A DNA stretch of 64,000 bases from Lysinibacillus sp. FSL K6-0232 (GTDB taxonomy: Bacteria; Bacillota; Bacilli; Bacillales_A; Planococcaceae), in assembly GCF_038008325.1 (NCBI RefSeq), contig NZ_JBBOYW010000001.1:2470001-2534000 (forward strand). Reading direction: 5' to 3'. The position numbers and the translations under genes are program-made. Under the pieces are notes generated by a model. The model did not search any database and was not told the origin of the DNA. It worked only from the letters and a program-made list of their open reading frames with translations. Positions 41,370 through 50,521 of the stretch are shown here, piece after piece; position 1 is the first letter of the stretch, and each line of letters opens with the position of its first letter.

Positions 41370-42320
41370 TTAATATAGTTGAAAAATAACTCCTACTAAT
41401 GAGTACACAATGACAGTTGCAAATAATACCGTCATATGAAACAGGGAAAAGACAAACATTTTTGTTGCCCATTTCTCTTGATTTGTATGACGATGATAGC
41501 CATAAATACTCATAATAAGCCATGCAATGCTTAAAAGCAATGCTACAAGCATAATGCCTATACTTAATGAGCCAAATAAAAAGCTTGATAAAATCAGTAA
41601 AATTAAATAGAAGTTTGTTTGATAGTAGGTACGACGCATACCTTTCACAACAGGAAGCATTGGCACATTAGCCGCCTCATAATCCGCATGCTTGCGAATC
41701 GCAATCGCATAAAAATGAGGCATTTGCCATATAACCATCACTAAAAATAAACCAAGAATCGCAGGATGTGTAATATCTGTTGATACCGCAGACCAGCCGA
41801 TTAATGGTGGCACTGCTCCACTAATACTCCCTATTTCTGTATTATAAATCGTCCGACGCTTTGTCCACATTGTATAAGGAACAACGTATAAAAAGACACC
41901 TAATAAACCAAATGCAGCCGCTAATGGTGAAGCAAGTGCCAACACTGCTACCCCCACAATTAACATCGCAATCGCTAATGCTAACGTCGATTTAGCTGAC
42001 ATTTCACCTGTTACAGTGGGTCGACTTTGCGTTCGAGGCATAATGGCATCTATATCACGATCATAGACATTATTAAAAGCGCCAGCTGCCCCAATAACAA
42101 GAGCAGAGCCAATTGTTGAAAAAATAATTTCAGGTATATTATCTACAAATGTCATTTTATTTTTGTACATGCCTAGTGTTAAGCCTGCCCACATTGGTAT
42201 TAAATTAGATTTAATAATGCCTGTTTTAACTGTTTGCGCTAAAATTGTAGAGCGTGATGACTTCTCTTGTATTTGTTCGGAGGATTGCAGGTTATGCTCC
42301 GTTTTTAGATTTTGTTCCAT
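41370..42320 (-). CDS. ctaB: Protoheme IX farnesyltransferase (heme O synthase)
   Basis: Membrane prenyltransferase of 316 residues that converts heme B to heme O for terminal oxidases. The first Asp-rich motif NNVYDRDIDAIMPRT (about 85-98) and the second conserved region YTMWTKRRT plus GxxxxAIPPLxG-like GSISGAVPPLIGW are present; nine hydrophobic helices can be counted. The charged N-terminal ~28 residues are cytoplasmic. The ATG is 9 bases after AAGGAA. No ctaA or cta oxidase genes are adjacent, so this may be a stand-alone copy. Confidence 0.94.
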   Translation of the reverse strand: MEQNLKTEHNLQSSEQIQEKSSRSTILAQTVKTGIIKSNLIPMWAGLTLGMYKNKMTFVDNIPEIIFSTIGSALVIGAAGAFNNVYDRDIDAIMPRTQSRPTVTGEMSAKSTLALAIAMLIVGVAVLALASPLAAAFGLLGVFLYVVPYTMWTKRRTIYNTEIGSISGAVPPLIGWSAVSTDITHPAILGLFLVMVIWQMPHFYAIAIRKHADYEAANVPMLPVVKGMRRTYYQTNFYLILLILSSFLFGSLSIGIMLVALLLSIAWLIMSIYGYHRHTNQEKWATKMFVFSLFHMTVLFATVIVYSLVGVIFQLY

Positions 42321-42564
42321 TCATCTTAATTCCTTTTCTCCATAATTTCTATACATTTTCATCGATAGAAAGCGACAAAATTTGCATCTAGCACATTAAA
42401 TAATGATTTTACCCCTCTTCACTTCTTGCTGTTTCTATGTTTCATAAACTTTAACAAAGTACGTTCATTCACAACATCTTCTATGATACCACCGACTGAC
42501 ATGAATTTGAACCTTCTTGTCTTGATTCTTGTTATTACTATTTAAGAAAAGTAATGATTTGTAC

Positions 42565-42599
42565 AAAAAAACCAAGACAATTCTTTTGCCTTGGTTTTA
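42565..42599 (-). terminator. Terminator of the esterase-like gene
   Basis: AACCAAGGCAAAAGAATTGTCTTGGTT-type hairpin followed by T7 on the minus strand. Confidence 0.85.
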
Positions 42600-42602
42600 G
42601 AG

Positions 42603-43256
42603 CTATTGTAAATCTTGTTGGAGCTGCTGTGCTAAAAATGCCACAAGGTCACGTAAATTATCAGGTGTAACACCATGTCCATCTGGATATTGTTTAAAGG
42701 TAACTGTTGCACCAAATTGCTCAAAGATCTCTTTGCTTTCTATACCTAATTGTGAAGGAATAATATAATCATAATCTCCATGAGAAATAAAAGCCTGTAG
42801 ATGCTCAATTGAACGAATGGCATATTCTTCCGTGACAAACTTTGGTGTATAGCCACTTAATGCCACAATGCCTGTTACTAAATTCCCCATCACAAATGCC
42901 AATGATTGCGCTAAAACAGCTCCTTGATTAAAGCCTAGGACAAATACTTGATGTGGGTCAATTTGATATTCGTCAATTGCCTCTAAGATAAAGCGTTGCA
43001 GTGCCACTAATACCTTATCGAAAACTGCACGGTCTGGTTGATCCATCTCCTGAATCGTGAAAAAGGCATAGCCAGGCTTTTGTGTAATAGGGCCTCGTAG
43101 GCTAAATATATGACATTGCTCGCGAAAATCCTGCACTAATTGCGGTAAATCCTCCTCATTGCTGCCCATGCCGTGCAATAAAAAAAGAGCAGGATATTTT
43201 TTCGTAGCGTCCATTTGTGTAGGCTGTGTATGTTTAAACGTAAACGGTGTATTCAT
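42603..43256 (-). CDS. Phospholipase/carboxylesterase-fold protein lacking the catalytic serine
   Basis: Alpha/beta hydrolase of 217 residues in the Abhydrolase_2 family. The oxyanion region FLLHGMGSNEED (about 25-36), the Asp in SHGDYDYIIP (D163) and the His in YPDGHGV (H194) are in place. The nucleophile elbow, normally GFSQG, reads GFNQG with Asn110 (AAT codon). A single base change from AGT would do this. The protein may therefore be an inactive binder, or have an altered mechanism. The ATG has a moderate SD (AAAGGAC). Its neighbours are hypothetical. Confidence 0.85.
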   Translation of the reverse strand: MNTPFTFKHTQPTQMDATKKYPALFLLHGMGSNEEDLPQLVQDFREQCHIFSLRGPITQKPGYAFFTIQEMDQPDRAVFDKVLVALQRFILEAIDEYQIDPHQVFVLGFNQGAVLAQSLAFVMGNLVTGIVALSGYTPKFVTEEYAIRSIEHLQAFISHGDYDYIIPSQLGIESKEIFEQFGATVTFKQYPDGHGVTPDNLRDLVAFLAQQLQQDLQ

Positions 43257-43285
43257 GCAATCAAAGTCCTTTCACATTCCTTAAA

Positions 43286-43843
43286 TTAGTGTAATTTTGT
43301 TCTATTAATAAGTCCGTCTGTATGATAAGCAATATAGCCATTCACAATACGAATCGTTTCTTCTGGGTCCGCCTCAAATAGTAGCTTGGATTGCTTAGGC
43401 GTTGAAACAAGCACCGTTAATAAATCCATCCGCATCGAGTGTCCAGCAGAGCTATATGCATAATCATAAATAATGGCTTCCTCTGTTATCTCTGCTGTTT
43501 GATATTGCTGATGGAATAATTCCTTCGCTGTTTCCATTTGCGTTGCCACCTGCTGGCGAATACGCATTTGATGCATTAATAGCTCTTCTTCCAGCGCTGC
43601 TGGCGTTAACCATTGCTTCGTTTGCAGCATTTTTAGAAATAGTTGCTCCCAAGCTTGCTCATTTTCAGTAAAATACAGCATATTGACCATCAGCATATCC
43701 CAAAAATCTTGCTGTGTTGTCGCTGATGCTCGTTGCATAGCAATTGTTTCATTAAAATGCGCTTCCACTTTTGTAATATTCATATTGCGTACTAAATGAT
43801 TACATACATTTTCAATAAATGCATTTGCCGCTTCTTGTGTCAT
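43286..43843 (-). CDS. Hypothetical helical protein
   Basis: A 185-residue soluble protein, Gln/Glu/Met-rich and almost wholly helical (ANAFIENVCNHLVRNM, QQDFWDMLMVNMLYFTENEQAW, MRIRQQVATQMETAKELFHQQYQ). I recognise no family or catalytic motif. The ATG has AAAGGACGG 8-12 bases upstream. It ends 29 bases before the esterase-like gene on the same strand, so the two probably form an operon. Confidence 0.7.
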   Translation of the reverse strand: MTQEAANAFIENVCNHLVRNMNITKVEAHFNETIAMQRASATTQQDFWDMLMVNMLYFTENEQAWEQLFLKMLQTKQWLTPAALEEELLMHQMRIRQQVATQMETAKELFHQQYQTAEITEEAIIYDYAYSSAGHSMRMDLLTVLVSTPKQSKLLFEADPEETIRIVNGYIAYHTDGLINRTKLH

Positions 43844-44084
43844 CCAAAATCCGTCCTTTATATCTCTAAATCATTTCCTTCTTATCATACCATGATTGTG
43901 AAAGATGGCAATCAACCCACCTCCTCTATCAATTACGCCCCAGCGTAATGGCGTGTTGATTTTAGCTGATGTTTTGAAGGGGTCTTACAGTCTATATCTA
44001 TCGCTTTGCTTTTTAGTACACAAAAATTGTTAATACGGGATAAAAAAGATACCTCCCAATGCAAATGGAGGCATCCTGCTTTAA

Positions 44085-44786
44085 TTATGAAAAAACATAA
44101 CTGTCCATATTATCAATTGTATTTTGGATAGCCGCTTGCAATGATTGCTGGTGCTCACCACAACAAGCCAGCGCATCCTCTAATGCTAGTGCGGCATTTG
44201 CCATAAACGGGGCTAGCTGCAAATCCTTTGCTAATTGAATTAATACTAATGCTCTGTTCCATTTCCAGCGCGGGTTTGTCGGGTCAAGGTCAATCGCCTG
44301 CTCTAAATAGCCAAGCGCATCAAAAGGCATCCAGCCAAAGCGATGCATTGTTTGCCCTGTAATGCCCCAATAGACAGCCTTATTCGGGTTTTCCTTTACA
44401 GCGTGTTGAAAGCAGTGAACACTCTCATTGTAATGATGGGCAAATAAAAAGAGCTGTCCTTGTGTAAAAAAGGATTGTGCCTTCTCTTGCGATGTGCCCG
44501 TTTTTGCAACTTCCTCTAGCTGCCAAATACGTTTTGTAAATGCCCCTTCATCCTTAATCGCCCGAATTTCTGCTACAGCGTCAAACTCAGGATATGTTTC
44601 ATCAGCACGCTCAGCAGACTGTGCTTCTAGAGTAGATATTGGCTTTGGATAATGCGCCAGTTCATATTCTTCCAATAATGCGATATATTTTTGCGCGCGT
44701 TCCTGTTCGGCTTCATTTGTAATCGCCTTTGCTAATTTATAGCATTTCATCACTTCACCATTATAAAAATAATCATCCATTGACAT
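44085..44786 (-). CDS. Tetratricopeptide-repeat protein
   Basis: A 233-residue soluble protein. TPR-like helical pairs are readable from about residue 105: SFFTQGQLFLFAHHYNESVHCFQHAVKENPN, AVYWGITGQTMHRFGWMPFDALGYLEQAIDLDPTNP and RWKWNRALVLIQLAKDL. The N-terminal ~90 residues are acidic and less regular. TPRs mediate protein contacts; the partner is unknown. The ATG follows GGAGGAATTGTAA-type spacing. Confidence 0.8.
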   Translation of the reverse strand: MSMDDYFYNGEVMKCYKLAKAITNEAEQERAQKYIALLEEYELAHYPKPISTLEAQSAERADETYPEFDAVAEIRAIKDEGAFTKRIWQLEEVAKTGTSQEKAQSFFTQGQLFLFAHHYNESVHCFQHAVKENPNKAVYWGITGQTMHRFGWMPFDALGYLEQAIDLDPTNPRWKWNRALVLIQLAKDLQLAPFMANAALALEDALACCGEHQQSLQAAIQNTIDNMDSYVFS

Positions 44787-44841
44787 TTACAATTCCTCCA
44801 TTGTACAACTTTTCAGTATTTTAAGTATACACTACAAAATG

Positions 44842-44880
44842 AAAAGGGACTGTATCAAAATAACTTTTGACACCGTCCCC
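44842..44880 (-). terminator. Terminator of the thioredoxin-like gene
   Basis: GGGAC(GG)TGTCAAAA / TTTTGATAC(A)GTCCC stem followed by T4 on the minus strand, directly after the stop. Confidence 0.8.
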
Positions 44881-44886
44881 TATCTT

Positions 44887-45366
44887 CTATTTCTTTAATA
44901 CAACCGTTTCTAAAAATGTTCGTAAATCATCTTCTTTAAGAGCGCCTACAAAGCGATTCACTTCTTTCCCATCTTCAAAACGAATAAATGTTGGTGTTGC
45001 TTTAATGTTATACGTATCCCATAAGTCCTCGTATTCATAAACATTTAATTGGGCAATATTAACACCCATTTCATCTGCAATTGGCATTAACACAGGTGTA
45101 AACGCTTGGCAGTGAACACAAATTGGGCTATAAAAATAAGCATTGACAGGTTCACCTGCTTCAATTTTTGCTTCAAGTTCATCTGGCAGCATAATATTTT
45201 GGTAGTTTTCATCATCCAGTTGATCGATGGTTTCTTGTTTTAGCTTTTTATCGCCATAAGGATTGTTTGCGCTTTCTAATTTACTTTTGTTTGAAACATT
45301 TGTTAGCACAATAATTGCTGCAAATAATACAACAATCACTGAACCAATAATTAATAATTTCTTCAC
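44887..45366 (-). CDS. Membrane-anchored thioredoxin-like protein
   Basis: Extracytoplasmic thiol-disulfide oxidoreductase of 159 residues. A N-terminal membrane anchor (LLIIGSVIVVLFAAIIVL) and a Lys/Asp linker precede the thioredoxin fold. Active site C83-V-H-C86 (SPICVHCQAF) and the cis-Pro loop KATPTFIRF are present. The CVHC dipeptide resembles DsbA/DsbG-like oxidants more than CGPC thioredoxin. The ATG follows AGGAGG. It may act in disulfide formation outside the cell; the partner quinone reductase is not in view. Confidence 0.88.
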   Translation of the reverse strand: MKKLLIIGSVIVVLFAAIIVLTNVSNKSKLESANNPYGDKKLKQETIDQLDDENYQNIMLPDELEAKIEAGEPVNAYFYSPICVHCQAFTPVLMPIADEMGVNIAQLNVYEYEDLWDTYNIKATPTFIRFEDGKEVNRFVGALKEDDLRTFLETVVLKK

Positions 45367-45561
45367 TAGAGTAGTGACCTCCTTTTTTACACTAAAAGCC
45401 CTAGTTTTAGTGTATTCGCGATTGATTATAAATTGTTTTGAAAACCTAGTAAACTAATTTGTCCTTTTTCCGGGATATTTCACATTTACAACATAATTTT
45501 ATTTATAATTGGGAACATACATAGTAAAAGGTATTATAAAAATTCAGCATGGAGTGGTCAG

Positions 45562-47856
45562 ATGAAAAACTTTTTACAACATATTTCTCAAATTTATCTA
45601 AGAGACCTTCGTAATATTTTTACGAACTGGGTAATTGCCGTTATTATAGGTGGACTTATTTTTCTTCCTTCACTTTATGCATGGCTCAATATTTATGCCT
45701 CCATGGACCCATACGCGCACACAGCCAATATGAAAATCGCAATTGTCAATGAAGATACAGGAACAACAGTTAGAGATACCGCGATCAATGTTGGCGATGA
45801 GGTTATAAAGCAGCTAAGCACGAATAAAAGCTTTACATGGGAATTAGAAACGGAAAAAAAGGGTACTGAGCATGTCAAAAATGGAGATTATTTTGCGATG
45901 ATTGTTATTCCAAAAGATTTTTCGCAAAAGCTTACCTCCATTTTAACAGACCAGCCGACACAGGCACATATCGATTATTATGTGAATGAAAAAAAGAATC
46001 CTATTGCCCCTAAAATTACAAGTAAGGGGGCAAGCGTTCTGACGCAGCAAGTTTCCAATGAATTTGTGTCAACTGTCAATGGCACATTATTCTCTATCTT
46101 TAATACAATTGGTGTTGAGATTGAGCATGAAATTCCTGATTTTCGAAAGTTTGAAAACTATGTCTTTACAATTGAACAGCATTTACCTGACATTCAATCC
46201 TTTTTAACGCAAGCTGCTAATCAAGGTAACGATGCAGCACAATTGTTAAACAAAGCGCTTACGCAAGTACCTCAAGTGGAGCAGTTAACAAAGGATGGTC
46301 TTACAACGATCCAGCAAGGGTTACAGCTCATTAATGAAGCAGATGCCTTATTTAATGAGCTATCTCCGAGCATTAAAAAGGATGTCCAAGCTGTTCAAAC
46401 AATTGCTGAGCATTTTACAGAAATCATTACTAAACTAAATGCCATTGATTTCGATACATCTTCTTTCGCTCAAACAAAGGAAGCCCTTCAAAATCAATTG
46501 GTACAGTCAAAAGAAAATATAGCAACTAGTATTCAAACGCTTGAAGCATTGCAGCAATTAACACAAGCAGATGCTGCAACTCGTAAGCAGCTAGTAGATG
46601 TCTTGGACCAGATGATCAATACCCTACAGCAAAGCGAAGAAGCTCAGGATCAACAAATGCTGGCACAGCTTATCACGATTCGTGAAGCTTTACAAAATGG
46701 TCCAAGCTTTGCTGATAACACTGCCAATGCATTAGCTGCATTAAAGCAGCTTCAAACCGTGCATAGTGATCTTCTTGCAAAAATGGATGCCTTACAGCCT
46801 ATAGACCAAGAAGCAATTAAGCAGCAAATAGCAGCCATTCAAACAATCGCTCAAAATGCAACAGCTCGTTTACAGGAGTTTTTGACTTATTATAATGATC
46901 GCTTGGAGCCGCAAATTCGTTCAACATTATCAAGTGCTAAAAAAACATTAACAAATGCCTCGGCAATGCTAACAGATGTACAGCAATTTATTCCACAGGC
47001 AACTACTAAATTAACAGAAACACAAGGTACATTAGCAACAGCAAATAGTGCTATTCAAAAAATCCAAACAGAGTTTCCAGCATTAAGCTCAAAAATTAAA
47101 GAGCTAGCAGATAAACTTCGTACATTAGAGGATGAAGCTGATATTTCTGAGATTGTGCAATTATTAAAAAATGATGTCAACGCTGAACGAGATTTCTTTG
47201 AGGAGCCCATTCAACTAAACGAGCATCGCCTCTTCCCTATTGCCAATTACGGTACAGCCATGACACCGTTTTATACAGTGCTTTCGATTTGGGTTGGATG
47301 CTTATTATTAATTTCGTTATTATCGGTTAATCTTCATAGTGGTACACCATACAGTATTCGTGAAGTTTATTTTGGTCGATTATTAACATTTGCAACGTTT
47401 TCATTTATTCAAACACTTATTATTACAATTGGAGATATCTTCTTACTAGATAGCGCCATTCAGGAACCTGTTTACTTTGTATTATTTGGTCTGTTGATTA
47501 GCCTTGTATTTATTACAGTTGTTTATACACTTGTATCTGTCTTTGGCAATGTAGGAAAAGCTTTAGCAATCATTATGCTTGTCTTACAAATTGCTGGCTC
47601 TGGTGGCACATACCCTGTTGAATTGCTACCAAGGTTCTTCCAAATTCTTAACCCTTACTTACCATTTACGTATGCGATTGAAATGATGCGTGAGGCTGTT
47701 GGTGGTATTATTTGGTCAACTGTATGGATGGATATGCTCTTCTTAGCTTGCTGCTGGCTAGCCTTTATTTTATTTGGTTCTTTCTTAAAAAAATTGCTGA
47801 GCGAGAAAATGGAACATTTTATGAACAAAACACGTGGATCAGATATCTTTCATTGA
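45562..47856 (+). CDS. YhgE/Pip family membrane protein
   Basis: A 764-residue protein with one N-terminal transmembrane helix (VIAVIIGGLIFLPSLYAW). A conserved extracytoplasmic start follows (NIYASMDPYAHTANMKIAIVNEDTGT), then about 400 residues of coiled coil rich in Gln/Leu/Ala, then a C-terminal ABC-2-like block of five or six helices (from about 575: MTPFYTVLSIWVGCLLLISLL). This is the YhgE/Pip (phage infection protein) layout, also found in ESX/T7SS accessory EsaA relatives. In YhgE proteins the function is not settled. The ATG follows GGAGTGGTCAG. No T7SS substrate gene is adjacent. Confidence 0.9.
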   Translation: MKNFLQHISQIYLRDLRNIFTNWVIAVIIGGLIFLPSLYAWLNIYASMDPYAHTANMKIAIVNEDTGTTVRDTAINVGDEVIKQLSTNKSFTWELETEKKGTEHVKNGDYFAMIVIPKDFSQKLTSILTDQPTQAHIDYYVNEKKNPIAPKITSKGASVLTQQVSNEFVSTVNGTLFSIFNTIGVEIEHEIPDFRKFENYVFTIEQHLPDIQSFLTQAANQGNDAAQLLNKALTQVPQVEQLTKDGLTTIQQGLQLINEADALFNELSPSIKKDVQAVQTIAEHFTEIITKLNAIDFDTSSFAQTKEALQNQLVQSKENIATSIQTLEALQQLTQADAATRKQLVDVLDQMINTLQQSEEAQDQQMLAQLITIREALQNGPSFADNTANALAALKQLQTVHSDLLAKMDALQPIDQEAIKQQIAAIQTIAQNATARLQEFLTYYNDRLEPQIRSTLSSAKKTLTNASAMLTDVQQFIPQATTKLTETQGTLATANSAIQKIQTEFPALSSKIKELADKLRTLEDEADISEIVQLLKNDVNAERDFFEEPIQLNEHRLFPIANYGTAMTPFYTVLSIWVGCLLLISLLSVNLHSGTPYSIREVYFGRLLTFATFSFIQTLIITIGDIFLLDSAIQEPVYFVLFGLLISLVFITVVYTLVSVFGNVGKALAIIMLVLQIAGSGGTYPVELLPRFFQILNPYLPFTYAIEMMREAVGGIIWSTVWMDMLFLACCWLAFILFGSFLKKLLSEKMEHFMNKTRGSDIFH

Positions 47857-47936
47857 TTTGCAACAATACTACCTGTCCATTGTTCGAATAGCAATGATAT
47901 AATAATCGTATTGTGAAACGGTAGGAGGCGCTATTG

Positions 47937-48437
47937 TTGAAGAAATTAATGTCCCTTTTTGCTATTTTTATGTTAGTGCTTTTAAGTGCATGTGGAGAGG
48001 ATAAGCAAGGTGTAGATGACCATCAAAATAATGATTCACATGAAGGTCATAGTCATGCTTCTGGTGATATACAGGAAGAAACGGCTTCGGCTAATGTCCT
48101 CCCTTCTTTTTTAGATGATAAACAAGAAAATATTCGTATGGTCTATCAAATCGCAGGGCAATCAACAGAAGTTTTAGAATGGATGCCATGTTATTGTGGC
48201 TGTGGTGAATCTGCAGGGCATAGAAATAATTTAAACTGCTTTATTCAAGAAAAACGTGAGGACGGCTCAATTGTTTGGGATGATCATGGCACACGCTGTT
48301 TAGTGTGCTTAGAAATTGCTGTCCAATCTGCTAAAATGCATCAAGATGGGATGAGCCTAAAAGAAATTCGTCAAGTTATTGATGATACGTACAAGGAAGG
48401 CTATGCTAAGCCTACTCCAACAGATATGCCTGCATAA
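47937..48437 (+). CDS. PCYCGC motif lipoprotein
   Basis: An exported lipoprotein of about 166 residues. The signal peptide ends at the lipobox LLSAC|GE. A His/Asp/Ser-rich linker (DHQNNDSHEGHSHASGD) precedes the domain with the PCYCGCGESAGH motif and later C-x2-C residues (NLNCFIQ, TRCLVCLEIA). The closely spaced cysteines and the His-rich linker suggest metal binding. Two tandem TTG codons can start it; the second is 8 bases after GGAGG and is chosen. Function is unknown; the family occurs in spore formers. Confidence 0.85.
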   Translation: MKKLMSLFAIFMLVLLSACGEDKQGVDDHQNNDSHEGHSHASGDIQEETASANVLPSFLDDKQENIRMVYQIAGQSTEVLEWMPCYCGCGESAGHRNNLNCFIQEKREDGSIVWDDHGTRCLVCLEIAVQSAKMHQDGMSLKEIRQVIDDTYKEGYAKPTPTDMPA

Positions 48438-48442
48438 TAGAA

Positions 48443-48478
48443 TAAAAGCAAAGTCGCATAGTGCGGCTTTGCTTTTAT
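48443..48478. terminator. Bidirectional terminator between the PCYCGC gene and ydaN
   Basis: Stem AAAAGCAAAGTCGCA / TGCGGCTTTGCTTTT (one G-U/mismatch), 3-base loop, A/T tails for both convergent transcripts. Confidence 0.88.
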
Positions 48479-48481
48479 TCA

Positions 48482-50521
48482 TTATTCCTTCAATTGATTT
48501 TTCTTTCTTTTGCGTAAAATCATATATAAAATAACAGCGATAACAATAATAAGCCCGACAAACTCTGCAATTAATAGCAAGGAAATTTCAATACCTTGTG
48601 CTGCCTCTGTCTTAGGTTCATTTACTTGCTCAGCAACTGCCACAACAAATTGCCCTTCTTTTGTTTCAATTGCAGCAGCAGCTTTCGTATCTGTTTCCTT
48701 TAAATGAGCATAGAAATCATTATCAGCAGATGTAGCATTGGATGCATGTATCCATAATAAAGGTTGCTTTGTTTGCCAAAAGCTTTTAGTAATATAAGCA
48801 TACTTCGCCATAGCTTCAGGTAAAAAGCCTTGCTGTATCAACTGTTGTGCTGTATAAGGAATAGCCTCCGCATTTTTAGCAAGCCATGCTAGCTCATCCA
48901 TATTGCCAATAAAAATTACCGCATGTTTTTGTAAATCAGCCTCTGTCACATCTTTATCTTTGATAAGCGTAATTTGTGCTACTTTACCATTTATCATCAA
49001 TGCTTTATATAGCGCACCCATTTCCATATCATTTATCGGTTCGTTATCAGGCACGACCATTAACACATTGTCATGAAAGGCATTTGGAAAATCACGTAAT
49101 GTAAAGGATAGCTCCTCCGCATCTTTAGTCATGGATAGTGAACTATCGCTATCAATATATAGCCAATAACGCTCATTCGTTGTTTCACATGGCTCCTCTA
49201 ACTGAAAGCCTGTTACCTCAAATTGCATATCTGTGATTGACTGTTTATTTAACACATTTGTTTGAATCGGTATAGCTACCTCATATATATCCATTGCTGT
49301 TTGTTCCAGCTTTCGTAAATCCACTGCATGTGGAACATTATTAATATAAACAATCAATTCTAATTTGCGGTCATCGTCCTCCTTACTGCTCGGCATCGTT
49401 GCTGACTTTTTCAATAATAAGTGCATCACCGCTTCTTGATTTGCCTCTAGCTGTGGCAAAGATACATAATAATGCGGTGTGATCGTTGTTTGACTTGATA
49501 ACGTTTGGTCCTCAAAGCCAAATTGTTTAAATGGTATTGTTGTTGCTGATGGGCTTTCAACTTTTGGCAAATCTTTAATGGTTAATGTTTGACCTACTAA
49601 TTGCTCAAAAAGCTTTGCTTCTGTTAAAAATAATAATCGCTCTGAAATAGCTTCTGCATTTGTAGCTGTTATAATAAAAAGTGGTACTTGTTGCTGTTCA
49701 TTTGTATTTTGCAATTTATGCATTGCAAGTGTCATTGTTCCCTTAGCTGTATCAACATCAGCTAATATATTTTGCCATAACGCTGAGCGAAATTCATGTT
49801 TTGCACCAACTACAATAACAGGGCCTGTTACCTTCTGAACAGCATCTTCACGCTGAATATGCACATCTGTTTGACCATGCTCTGATAAATAAGCAGCTAG
49901 CTGATAGCCGCTATTTAATGTCGCTGTGGAAGCTTCTTTTGGTAAGATAAGCGTTGTTGTATAGCCCTCATAGCCTAAAAATGCCGAAGGGTAACTACTT
50001 AATAACGCTGCTTGACCATCCTCAGCAAAAGCCGAAATAGAGGATAAAATATCAATACGCAACCAATTGCCAACATTGCCTGGAGGAACACAAATTCCCT
50101 CCTTTAAAATGCCATAAAAGCTCGCTGTAATTTTATGTGTCCCTTTGACTAAAGCTTCTGCTGGCAAATTTACAGTAACCGTTTGCTTTCGTAAATCTGC
50201 TGTCAACGGCACCGTTTTAAGTGCAACATCATCCACTTTTACTGTAAAGGATGAGGGGGCAATTAATAGCTCTGAATGTTGAATATGGAATGTTACCTGC
50301 TGGTTATGAACCTGCACATCTTCGCTAAGGCTGTAATAAAAATCTCTTGAAGAAGATGGTCCTTGTAATTCAATTGGTTGGGATAATAATGGTTTTTTCT
50401 GATATTGATTGCCTTTAATGACAATTGTTTGCTGATCCACCGTAATGGTAGCCGCAGTTGCATCATGTGTAAAACATAAAAAACCAATGACAACTAGAAG
50501 TAAATAAAATTTGGCTTTCAT
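48482..50521 (-). CDS. ydaN: Cellulose-synthase regulatory-subunit (BcsB)-like exopolysaccharide protein
   Basis: Extracellular, membrane-anchored subunit of a polysaccharide synthase, 679 residues. A cleavable-type signal (to ATAATIT), BcsB-like beta domains (GICVPPGNVGNWLRID, SSYPSAFLGYEGYTTTLILPKEAS, VLMVVPDNEP) and a C-terminal transmembrane helix (ISLLLIAEFVGLIIVIAVILYMIL) then basic tail are seen. Last gene of ydaJKLMN; its start overlaps the end of ydaM by 4 bases. It should work with the YdaM glycosyltransferase to carry the nascent polymer across. Confidence 0.9.
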   Translation of the reverse strand: MKAKFYLLLVVIGFLCFTHDATAATITVDQQTIVIKGNQYQKKPLLSQPIELQGPSSSRDFYYSLSEDVQVHNQQVTFHIQHSELLIAPSSFTVKVDDVALKTVPLTADLRKQTVTVNLPAEALVKGTHKITASFYGILKEGICVPPGNVGNWLRIDILSSISAFAEDGQAALLSSYPSAFLGYEGYTTTLILPKEASTATLNSGYQLAAYLSEHGQTDVHIQREDAVQKVTGPVIVVGAKHEFRSALWQNILADVDTAKGTMTLAMHKLQNTNEQQQVPLFIITATNAEAISERLLFLTEAKLFEQLVGQTLTIKDLPKVESPSATTIPFKQFGFEDQTLSSQTTITPHYYVSLPQLEANQEAVMHLLLKKSATMPSSKEDDDRKLELIVYINNVPHAVDLRKLEQTAMDIYEVAIPIQTNVLNKQSITDMQFEVTGFQLEEPCETTNERYWLYIDSDSSLSMTKDAEELSFTLRDFPNAFHDNVLMVVPDNEPINDMEMGALYKALMINGKVAQITLIKDKDVTEADLQKHAVIFIGNMDELAWLAKNAEAIPYTAQQLIQQGFLPEAMAKYAYITKSFWQTKQPLLWIHASNATSADNDFYAHLKETDTKAAAAIETKEGQFVVAVAEQVNEPKTEAAQGIEISLLLIAEFVGLIIVIAVILYMILRKRKKNQLKE

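Noticed and set aside
43916-43985. Possible further GTTGATT/AATCAAC repeat (AATCAACCC ... GTGTTGATT)
   Set aside because: Short, and the interior does not resemble the other copies; chance cannot be excluded.
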